Positions 1-5,224 of a stretch of DNA of 5,224 nucleotides are shown one piece after another. Source of the stretch: Bacteroides sp. (lineage in GTDB: Bacteria > Bacteroidota > Bacteroidia > Bacteroidales > SM23-62); the NCBI GenBank assembly GCA_030667765.1, contig DAOUVF010000237.1, forward strand, positions 1 to 5,224, in the 5' to 3' direction. The translations under genes were made by a program, and so were the position numbers. Every line of letters begins with the position of its first letter. Positions within the stretch are counted from its first letter, which is position 1. Below the pieces are notes generated by a model, which made no database searches, was not told the DNA's origin, and saw only the letters and a program-made list of their open reading frames with translations.

Positions 1-2506
1 GTGTTTTTTTAAGTTGCCAGAGCTCGGGCTGGACCCTCCTGTCGGGCCAAACCAGTCCGTATGTCCTCCCGGGAATGCCAACAGAATAGTAGGTACCGCT
101 TTCCTGTGTTTCTTCGAAATCCAGCCACAGTTTTGCATCTTCCTGCATGCTGACCGGGTCCTCCTGAAGTTTTTCTATGCCCGGCGCAGCATCGAAGATC
201 CTTACTTTGTCGATCTTTGCATGGCACATATATCCCTGGTGGCTGTCAATGATTTCAGAACTCTTGCCTATGTTCACCGGATAGGGACTATCCAGGATAT
301 TTCCGGTACAGGTTTCTTCTCTCAGTAGTGATCCGTTTACATAGATCCTAAGCTTCTCACCGTCATAGGTCCCTGCTACATGATGCCAGTTATGGAGCCA
401 GTTATCCGGTACCTCAGCCTTTACAGCATGCTTTTCGTTCGTGGTGACATAGAATTCAAGATTTGTATCATCGGACTGGATCATGCCAAACTGGTAATCG
501 CTTTTGGTTAAAAAGTAGGCATCGCCATTCCAAGGTTCCGGGTAAACCCAGAAGGAAAGGCTTAGTTGATCGCTGGAAATATCGAGTGCCGGATCCCGGT
601 AAACTTCTACCCAGTCGTCATGTCCGCTAAGGGAGAGGGCTTTGCCGAATTTGCCTTCAACCAGCCGGGCCTTGTGCATCAGCACACACTGGATATGATT
701 TGGTGAGGCATCCGGTGTGGTGATTACCGGCAGGGTGATACCCGGACTGATCCAGTCCCATATGGCTCCCCCGGTGAGCCTGGGGTATTGATAGATAAGA
801 TCCCAGTATTCTTCGAGACCACCAAGACTATTGCCGGTGGCCGCAATATATTCATCCATGAACGATGGCCGCGGATCCTGAGATTCCGGGACCATGGCAA
901 AACGGTTTTTCAGGATGTAAGGTTGTAAATACCGGGGACCGACAATATCTTCGCATTTTATGGGATTGGTCTTAGGGTCGCGGTCATCATTTCCCCCGTA
1001 CATCCAGGCCGGCCGGCTCGGATCAATTTTTTTTCCTTCATCCATGATGGCACAGAGATTGTCACCGGACCCGCTTTCATTGCCTGCACTCCAGATCACC
1101 ACGCTGGGATGGTTGCGGTCCCGGTATACCAGTTTCTTCATCCTGTCCAGGTACTGCGCCCTCCAAAGGGGATCATGAGAGATAAACTGGTAGGCATGGG
1201 CCTCATCACCCGTCTCATCCACGATGTACATGCCCAGTTCATCTGCCAGTTCAATGTATTCAACATTGGGAGGGTAATGACAGGTTCTGACACAATTAAT
1301 ATTGAACCGCTTCATAAGGACCAGGTCCTTTTTCATCGTCTCCACATCCACCATATGCCCCGTCTCCGGATGCTGCATATGACTGTTCACCCCATTGAAC
1401 TTGACGGGGACACCATTGATGTAGATTGCCTGCTGCTTAACCTCCACCTCCCTGAAACCGACACGGCTGCCAAGGATCTCTGTCACTTTTCCCTCTGCAT
1501 CCAGTAATTCGATGATAATGGTATACAGGTTGGGATATTCGGCCGACCATTTTTTGGGATTTTCAACAGTGGCAGAAATGATATCTTCTGCAATTGGATT
1601 TGACTGATCAGGGTCTATTCTGCTGGTCAGTGCCTCCGGAAAAACAGGTTTGCCCCCGTCATCATACAATTGGATGCGCAGGGAGTAATCGTTCAATGGA
1701 TGTTTGCCATGGTTGATAATGCTTGATTGCACGGTCAGGTCAGCATCCACGTACTCTTCATCCAGGTCCGTAGTAATATAATAATCACACACATGCACCA
1801 TCGGGGTTGCCATCAGGTATACATCCCTGAAAATCCCTGAAAGCCGCCACATATCCTGGTCCTCCATGTAGGACCCATCGCTGAATCTCAGCACCTTTAC
1901 GGCGATTGTATTCTTACCCCTTGCCAGGAATTCCGTTATGTCATATTCGGCCGGTTCCATACCCCCCTGGTTATATCCCACTTCCTGTCCGTTGATCCAG
2001 ATGTATGAGGCGGAATGTACCCCCTCGAAATGAAGCAATACCTGCCGGCCCTTCCAGTGTTTGGGAAGGGTGAAGGTACGGATATAGGATCCCACCGGAT
2101 TGAATTTTTTGGGGACTCCCGGCGGATTGTCTGGAAATGGGTGCCCTATATTCCGGAACAGGGGATGACCAAATCCTTCCATCTGCCAGTTCGACGGCAC
2201 CCTGATATCATGCCAGTCCCCCGCATCATATCCCTTGCTGAAAAAATCCCCCGGGGCTTCTTCCATGTTTTCAGCCAGATGAAATTTCCATGTCCCGTTC
2301 AGGGTGAAATGGTAAGGAGAAGATTTTCTGTTGTTCTCCAGGGCCTGCGCAATGGTCTCAAACGGCATCAGTGTAGTATGCGGCCTGGTCTGGTTGCGCT
2401 CAAAAATTTCCGGGTTTTCCCAGTCCGGTTGTCCCTGGGTATATCCGCCGGCGGATATACCCAGTCCCACCAGTACAGACATCGAAAAACTTTTTAATCT
2501 CATCAT
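1..2506 (-). CDS. GH2 beta-galactosidase-like glycoside hydrolase with inserted LamG module (3' end beyond window)
   Basis: Secreted LacZ-type family 2 glycosidase. The frame is open for 835 codons to the left edge, so the C-terminal domains (the Bgal_small-type region) lie outside. Residues 1-24 form a Sec signal peptide (MMRLK, then a hydrophobic stretch; no lipobox Cys). The GH2 sugar-binding domain spans about 66-235, the Ig-like domain 236-352 and the TIM barrel from 354. LacZ landmarks are readable: N119 (N102), D218 in EDQDMW (D201), H376 (H357), H410 (H391), Mg ligands E435 and H437 (E416, H418), acid/base E477 in IWSAGNESG (E461), nucleophile E552 in MDEY (E537), W583 (W568). H540 is replaced by A555 and M502 by R525. 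Between WDW (583-585) and GLVWPDR (817-823) a LamG-like module replaces the LacZ loop. Tandem ATGs at 2506 and 2503 leave the start ambiguous by one codon; no Shine-Dalgarno is seen. Divergent from the DUF5009 gene. The family is sure; the substrate is not, since GH2 also holds arabinosidase- and sulfated-galactan-type activities. Confidence 0.95.
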   Translation of the reverse strand, partial: MMRLKSFSMSVLVGLGISAGGYTQGQPDWENPEIFERNQTRPHTTLMPFETIAQALENNRKSSPYHFTLNGTWKFHLAENMEEAPGDFFSKGYDAGDWHDIRVPSNWQMEGFGHPLFRNIGHPFPDNPPGVPKKFNPVGSYIRTFTLPKHWKGRQVLLHFEGVHSASYIWINGQEVGYNQGGMEPAEYDITEFLARGKNTIAVKVLRFSDGSYMEDQDMWRLSGIFRDVYLMATPMVHVCDYYITTDLDEEYVDADLTVQSSIINHGKHPLNDYSLRIQLYDDGGKPVFPEALTSRIDPDQSNPIAEDIISATVENPKKWSAEYPNLYTIIIELLDAEGKVTEILGSRVGFREVEVKQQAIYINGVPVKFNGVNSHMQHPETGHMVDVETMKKDLVLMKRFNINCVRTCHYPPNVEYIELADELGMYIVDETGDEAHAYQFISHDPLWRAQYLDRMKKLVYRDRNHPSVVIWSAGNESGSGDNLCAIMDEGKKIDPSRPAWMYGGNDDRDPKTNPIKCEDIVGPRYLQPYILKNRFAMVPESQDPRPSFMDEYIAATGNSLGGLEEYWDLIYQYPRLTGGAIWDWISPGITLPVITTPDASPNHIQCVLMHKARLVEGKFGKALSLSGHDDWVEVYRDPALDISSDQLSLSFWVYPEPWNGDAYFLTKSDYQFGMIQSDDTNLEFYVTTNEKHAVKAEVPDNWLHNWHHVAGTYDGEKLRIYVNGSLLREETCTGNILDSPYPVNIGKSSEIIDSHQGYMCHAKIDKVRIFDAAPGIEKLQEDPVSMQEDAKLWLDFEETQESGTYYSVGIPGRTYGLVWPDRRVQPELWQLKKT
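116..718 (-). other. LamG-like (concanavalin/jelly-roll) module inserted in the GH2 barrel
   Basis: Residues of about 597-797 of the GH2 protein read as a LamG-like jelly-roll. It opens with TTPDAS, continues with VEGKFGKALSLSGHDDWVEV, SLSFWVYPE, NWHHVAGTYDGEKLRIYVNG and VRIFD, and closes with the strand LWLDFEE. These are the usual signature strands of Laminin_G_3-type modules in secreted Bacteroidota enzymes. The LacZ barrel motif stops just before it (WDWISPGI) and resumes just after (GLVWPDR), so it is an in-frame domain insertion and not a C-terminal appendage. Its likely role is glycan binding or shaping of the active-site mouth; no ligand can be named from sequence. Boundaries are estimated by eye. 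Confidence 0.85.
2435..2464. repeat. Perfect 30-bp palindrome inside the GH2 signal-peptide codons
   Basis: The left arm is CTGGGTATATCCGCC (2435-2449); the right arm (2450-2464) is its exact reverse complement, with no spacer or mismatch. Symmetry ends at once on both sides (C at 2434, T at 2465). It covers codons 15-24 of the GH2 gene in phase, encoding LGISAGGYTQ, so both strands read the same ten residues. In the GH2 mRNA it would fold into a long hairpin (13-bp stem, CCGG loop) that begins 42 nt after the start codon. In DNA it could be a dimer operator or a cruciform. No T-tract follows it, so it does not look like an intrinsic terminator. No second copy was seen in the window. Confidence 0.95.
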
Positions 2507-2566
2507 TATTAGCTTTAAAGGTGTGGCATTCTTAAATAAACTTTCGTTGAAGTAATTTATAAATAA

Positions 2567-2590
2567 ATATTTGAAATCCATTATATTTGA
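2567..2590 (+). repeat. Direct repeat ATATTTGA x2 in the divergent promoter region
   Basis: ATATTTGA occurs at 2567-2574 and again at 2583-2590, a 16-bp period, in the AT-rich stretch between the divergent GH2 and DUF5009 starts. The downstream copy overlaps the proposed -7 box. In such AT-rich sequence an 8-bp repeat may be chance; a regulator half-site pair or tandem -7 elements are the alternatives. Confidence 0.4.
2582..2589 (+). promoter_or_regulatory. Bacteroidota-type -7 box for the DUF5009 gene
   Basis: TATATTTG matches the Bacteroidota sigma-ABfr -7 consensus TAnnTTTG at every fixed position and ends 19 nt before the ATG at 2609, implying a very short 5' leader. No TTTG lies at the expected -33 distance (about 19-21 bp upstream), so only half of the promoter is supported. 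No equivalent box was found on the minus strand for the divergent GH2 gene. Confidence 0.5.
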
Positions 2591-2608
2591 TAATTCACAT
2601 CACAACTC

Positions 2609-3706
2609 ATGAAAAATGATCGCCTCTATTCCCTGGATCTCTTCCGGGGGATCACCATGTTCCTGCTTGTTATTGAAGGAAGCCATCTTTACAGTGCACT
2701 CCTGGATTACGGTCCCCAGGAAGGTATTATTCACGGATTGATCCTGCAATTCCATCATCATCCATGGAATGGGCTGCGGTTCTGGGATCTGATACAGCCC
2801 TTCTTCATGTTCATTGTCGGGGTGGCCATGGCTTTTTCCCTGAAAAAGAGATGGGAGAGGGGACAGACCTGGATGCAATCCTTTAAGCACATATTGATAC
2901 GGTGCCTGGTTTTACTGCTGTTTGGAGTCCTCCTGCATTGCGGTTACAGGGGAAAGCTCGTCTGGGAACTGTGGAATGTCTTATGCCAGCTGTCTTTCAC
3001 CATCCTTGTAGCCTTCCTGATATTGAAATTCCCTTTCCGGGTTCAGCTGCTCATCAGTTTTGGATTGCTATTGCTGACCGAGATATTATTTCGCTATACC
3101 GGAATTGAAGGGTTTGACAAGCCATTTGTAAAGGGAGAAAATTTCGGATCATGGATGGACATGGTTCTGATGGGCAAGCTCAGTGGTGGTGGCTGGTTGG
3201 CTATCAATGCCATCCCTACCTCCGCCCATACCATCTGGGGAGTTCTTGCCGGGAAAATATTGCAGAGCCAGAGGTCAGCCATGGATAAATTCTGGCGGCT
3301 GCTCATCCCCGGTGTGGTCTTTTTGGCAGTGGGCTATTCCATGGACTGGACAGGACTCACTCCCATCATCAAAAGGATCTGTACTTCTTCATTCGTGATC
3401 GCAAGTGGTGGATGGTGTTTGGTTGGCCTGGCACTCTGCTACTGGATTTCGGACATAAAGGGTTACCAGAAATGGGGACTGATATTCGTGGTTGTCGGCA
3501 TGAACCCGATTTTTATATACATGTTCGCCAATACGGTTGGCTCGCAATGGTTTAATGGGTTTATGGAAATATTCACCGGGGGGTTCTTAAGCTGGCTTGG
3601 GTCTTCTGAGGGGACCGTGAAGATAGCCAATGCACTGCTTGTATTTGGCATGGAATGGTATCTCTGCTATTGGCTGTACAGGAAAAAGCTATTCATCAAG
3701 ATCTGA
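2609..3706 (+). CDS. DUF5009 / COG4299 (HGSNAT- and NagX-like) multi-pass membrane protein, putative sugar acetyltransferase
   Basis: A 365-residue inner-membrane protein with about ten hydrophobic segments (approximately 12-30, 59-78, 95-112, 118-139, 144-161, 202-219, 230-245, 257-281, 287-308, 338-357). Family signatures are the N-terminal RLYSLDLFRGITMFLL, the HHHPWNGLRFWDLIQPFFMFIVG-type loop at 49-71, NAIPTSAHTIWGVLAG (200-215) and GMNPIFIYMF (297-306). In lysosomal HGSNAT the histidine three residues before WNG carries the acetyl group during transfer from acetyl-CoA to glucosamine across the membrane; H50 is at that place here. Bacterial relatives are annotated NagX or DUF5009 and often lie in glycan-use loci, but their activity is mostly unproven. 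An in-frame TAA at 2591 fixes the start near 2609; no Shine-Dalgarno is present. It is divergent from the GH2 gene and convergent with the aminotransferase-fold gene. The family is firm; acetyl transfer rather than transport is inferred. Confidence 0.92.
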   Translation: MKNDRLYSLDLFRGITMFLLVIEGSHLYSALLDYGPQEGIIHGLILQFHHHPWNGLRFWDLIQPFFMFIVGVAMAFSLKKRWERGQTWMQSFKHILIRCLVLLLFGVLLHCGYRGKLVWELWNVLCQLSFTILVAFLILKFPFRVQLLISFGLLLLTEILFRYTGIEGFDKPFVKGENFGSWMDMVLMGKLSGGGWLAINAIPTSAHTIWGVLAGKILQSQRSAMDKFWRLLIPGVVFLAVGYSMDWTGLTPIIKRICTSSFVIASGGWCLVGLALCYWISDIKGYQKWGLIFVVVGMNPIFIYMFANTVGSQWFNGFMEIFTGGFLSWLGSSEGTVKIANALLVFGMEWYLCYWLYRKKLFIKI

Positions 3707-3707
3707 C

Positions 3708-3727
3708 CTGCGAATGCAGCGGTTTTT
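3708..3727 (+). terminator. Weak candidate terminator in the convergent gap
   Basis: Just after the DUF5009 stop, CTGC-gaat-GCAG can form a 4-bp stem with a 4-nt loop, followed by CGG and five T residues. The stem is short and the T-tract is interrupted from it by three bases, so this is a weak candidate. No T-tract is found for the opposite direction. The convergent genes are only 25 bp apart, so some shared termination is expected here. Confidence 0.2.
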
Positions 3728-3731
3728 CTGC

Positions 3732-5027
3732 TTAACCTGAGGCTGCAATTTCCTTCACTGCCGAGATAAATTTGTCCAGGTCCTCCGTTGTGATATATAC
3801 ATTGGGTGTAACCCTGACACCATGGATATTTTCCCAGTTGATGGATATGGTATAGATCCTGAAATCGCCCATCAGTTTCCTTTGTATGTCTGCGGGTTCC
3901 ATTCCATCAATGCCAAAATTCCCCAGTCCACATGAAAACTCAGGTTTTATGGAGGTATGGAAATAAATGCCAGGTATATCCTGGAGCGCTTGCATCCAGT
4001 AATTTTTCAGGTATCGCAGTCGGGCCTCCTTTCTTTCCCTTCCAATCATTTTATGGAACTCAATGGCGGTCCCGACGGCCAGCTCCGACGGAAAGGACCT
4101 GGTACCCATGGCTTCGAATTTCCTGATATCACCACTTTCGGGGTCACCGGGAGCTGTGAGTGGCCAGATCTTGCTGATCTTTTCTTTTTTGACGTATAGC
4201 ATTCCGGTCCCAAAAGGGGAACAAAGCCACTTATGCAGGCTGGTGCCAAAGTAGTCGCAATCCAGGTCAGGGATACTGAAATCAAGGTGGGCAAATGTAT
4301 GTGCCCCGTCCACCAGCACCTCTATGCCTTCTGCATGTGCTGCATCTGCCAGCTTCCTGGCCGGGAGTACCTGGCCTGTCCAGTTGATCATATGCATGAT
4401 CTCAATGATCTTTGTCCGGCTGGTGAATTGTTCGCGGTACGCATTGACAATGGCATCCTCATCTTCAATGGGCTGTGGCAGGTCTACCCACTTCAGCACT
4501 ATCCCTTCCCTTTTCTCCCGTTGTTTCCAGGCATTGATCATGTTGGGATAATCCTGTTTGGTCAGGACCACCTCATCTCCTTTATTAAGGTTCAGTCCGA
4601 AAATAACTGTCTCCAAAGCTTCGGTAGTATTCCTTACAATGGCTACTTCTTCACCGGAACAACCCGACATAGAGGCGAGGTCCTGGCGAACAGTTTCCCG
4701 ACCCTTTCCGACCACATTCCACATATAATAGGCGGGACCCTCGTTGCTGAACCTGTTATAACTCTCAAATGCTTCCTGTACGACTTTCGGCTGTGGACAT
4801 ACCCCGCCGTTGTTCAGGTTCATTATATTGGGTGAGGAAGTATAACAGTTCTTGATATACAACCAGAAGTTCCGGTCGCTTGTCACATCTCCTGATGGTT
4901 CGGGCAGGTTGGCCTTCATATCAGCCATGGAATAGGCATTGCCCGAATCATTCAGCAGTTTAATGAGGGTTAAGGCTCCGGCTGCACCGGCAGATTTCCT
5001 GATGAAAGATCTTCTGTTGGTTTTCAT
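3732..5027 (-). CDS. Tat-exported PLP-dependent enzyme, aminotransferase class V (isopenicillin N epimerase/PvdN-like)
   Basis: A 431-residue fold-type I PLP enzyme, full length for the CefD-like branch. The N-terminus NRRSFIRKS with R5-R6, then the hydrophobic run SAGAAGALTL, is a twin-arginine signal; no clean AxA cleavage site is seen, so it may stay anchored. Visible active-site features: RNTTEALE (132-139, phosphate-binding N133/T134/T135), probable ring-stacking Y160 in TKQDYPN where cysteine desulfurases have His, VDGAH with pyridine-nitrogen partner D240, TSLHKW with Schiff-base K266, and R405 in RVTPNVYIT near the end, likely binding the substrate carboxylate. Tat export fits an enzyme that folds around its cofactor in the cytoplasm, as known for Pseudomonas PvdN. 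The reaction (transamination, epimerisation, lyase or decarboxylation-type) cannot be read from sequence. It has no obvious Shine-Dalgarno, is convergent with the DUF5009 gene, and is preceded by a leader with inverted repeats. Its promoter was not identified. Confidence 0.93.
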   Translation of the reverse strand: MKTNRRSFIRKSAGAAGALTLIKLLNDSGNAYSMADMKANLPEPSGDVTSDRNFWLYIKNCYTSSPNIMNLNNGGVCPQPKVVQEAFESYNRFSNEGPAYYMWNVVGKGRETVRQDLASMSGCSGEEVAIVRNTTEALETVIFGLNLNKGDEVVLTKQDYPNMINAWKQREKREGIVLKWVDLPQPIEDEDAIVNAYREQFTSRTKIIEIMHMINWTGQVLPARKLADAAHAEGIEVLVDGAHTFAHLDFSIPDLDCDYFGTSLHKWLCSPFGTGMLYVKKEKISKIWPLTAPGDPESGDIRKFEAMGTRSFPSELAVGTAIEFHKMIGRERKEARLRYLKNYWMQALQDIPGIYFHTSIKPEFSCGLGNFGIDGMEPADIQRKLMGDFRIYTISINWENIHGVRVTPNVYITTEDLDKFISAVKEIAASG

Positions 5028-5043
5028 TGGGTTATAATTTTTG

Positions 5044-5053
5044 GCCCATGGGC
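5044..5053. repeat. 10-bp perfect palindrome GCCCATGGGC before the Tat-PLP gene
   Basis: GCCCATGGGC is self-complementary and ends 16 bp before the start codon of the minus-strand gene. It contains an ATG on both strands, but on the minus strand that frame meets TAA after five codons. It could be a small operator near the translation start or chance; it is too tight to fold as a hairpin of any stability. Confidence 0.35.
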
Positions 5054-5101
5054 AAGATCAGCAGTCTGGGCTTACTGCCATCTAAGTTAAGCATTATTGG
5101 A

Positions 5102-5122
5102 ATTCAAGCGAGCAACTTGAAT
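5102..5122. promoter_or_regulatory. Inverted repeat ATTCAAG-N7-CTTGAAT, operator-like
   Basis: Two perfect 7-bp arms (5102-5108 and 5116-5122) are separated by CGAGCAA, 75-95 bp upstream of the Tat-PLP start. The spacing suits a dimeric DNA-binding protein with half-sites 14 bp apart; as RNA it would be a modest hairpin with no T-tract after it. A match of this size in 200 bp is uncommon but not beyond chance, so this is a candidate only. Confidence 0.35.
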
Positions 5123-5224
5123 GGCATAAAGGTTTTTTCATGTTTTCAATTATCTGATTAACTTTAGTTGTCAAAGAAGAAACACCATTTGTATTAAAAT
5201 TAAAGGCTAAGTTCTAAATATAAC

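Larger units (their letters stand above)
5028..5224. other. Non-coding leader upstream of the Tat-PLP enzyme gene
   Basis: These 197 bp hold no credible gene and become AT-rich toward the right edge. They should carry the promoter of the minus-strand aminotransferase-fold gene. No good TAnnTTTG was found on the minus strand. The best partial match is a TTTG (reverse complement at 5172-5175) 17 bp before GATAATTG (5147-5154), which is too weak to call. Two inverted repeats are listed separately. Whether a divergent gene starts to the right cannot be seen. Confidence 0.6.

Noticed and set aside
1109..1507. 132-codon open frame on the plus strand
   Set aside because: Antisense to the GH2 catalytic barrel, including the acid/base motif; no independent coding sign.
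2435..2464. The 30-bp palindrome as an intrinsic terminator or an amplification/assembly fold-back chimera
   Set aside because: No T-tract on either side, and the open frame continues through it; a fold-back chimera would mirror the flanking sequence beyond 15 bp, which it does not.
2419..2467. CCCAGTCC repeated at 2419-2426 and 2460-2467, allowing an alternative 5-bp CCCAG/CTGGG pairing with the palindrome arm
   Set aside because: The alternative stem is far weaker than the 13-bp palindrome hairpin, so a switch between structures is not credible from sequence alone.
2015..2497. 160-codon open frame on the plus strand
   Set aside because: It lies antisense to the GH2 gene, whose frame is continuous there with clear domain motifs; its own translation shows no recognisable family or membrane pattern.
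2511..2520. CTTTAAAG palindrome just upstream of the GH2 start
   Set aside because: Eight AT-rich bases of symmetry are expected by chance in this composition.
4233..4835. 200-codon open frame on the plus strand
   Set aside because: Antisense shadow of the PLP enzyme, covering its PLP lysine and phosphate-binding motifs; rich in Cys/His/Pro without domain order.
5147..5175. Minus-strand TTGACA-like plus GATAAT-like pair as a sigma70 promoter
   Set aside because: The spacer is only 14 bp and the host appears to be Bacteroidota, which does not use that consensus; the match to the Bacteroidota consensus is also poor.
1..5224. CRISPR arrays, tRNA or rRNA genes, insertion-sequence ends
   Set aside because: No regularly spaced repeats, no tRNA-like cloverleaf, no transposase motif or terminal inverted repeats with target duplications were seen.

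Overview
The window looks like chromosomal DNA of a Bacteroidota (CFB-group) bacterium, perhaps an environmental or marine polysaccharide degrader. Three things point there. None of the three genes has a clear Shine-Dalgarno sequence. A -7 box of the Bacteroidota type (TAnnTTTG) lies just before the central gene. The gene content also fits: an exported LacZ-type GH2 enzyme carrying a LamG module, a DUF5009/COG4299 membrane protein, and a Tat-exported PLP enzyme. This is inferred from content; no rRNA or other marker gene is present.

Layout. (1) 1-2506, minus strand: a GH2 beta-galactosidase-like gene that runs off the left edge; 835 codons are visible. It has a Sec-type signal peptide, the LacZ N-terminal and Ig-like domains, and a catalytic barrel with acid/base E477 and nucleophile E552. 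A LamG-like jelly-roll of about 200 residues sits inside the barrel's last loop region. (2) 2507-2608: a 102-bp AT-rich divergent promoter region. (3) 2609-3706, plus strand: a polytopic membrane protein of the DUF5009/HGSNAT-like (NagX/COG4299) family. (4) A 25-bp convergent gap. (5) 3732-5027, minus strand: a class-V aminotransferase-fold PLP enzyme with a twin-arginine signal. (6) 5028-5224: non-coding leader with short inverted repeats.

How they may work together (inference). All three products are predicted to act at or beyond the inner membrane. The GH2 enzyme would cut a beta-galactoside-like bond in the periplasm or outside the cell, and the DUF5009 protein could acetylate or handle sugars across the inner membrane. 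These two are divergent and could be co-regulated. The PLP enzyme is convergent to them and need not belong to the same pathway.

The strongest unexplained signal is a perfect 30-bp palindrome (2435-2464) inside the signal-peptide codons of the GH2 gene, exactly in codon phase. The second is that the LamG module replaces the LacZ loop that binds sodium and the galactose 6-hydroxyl, together with H540-to-Ala and M502-to-Arg changes. This suggests a substrate other than plain galactose.
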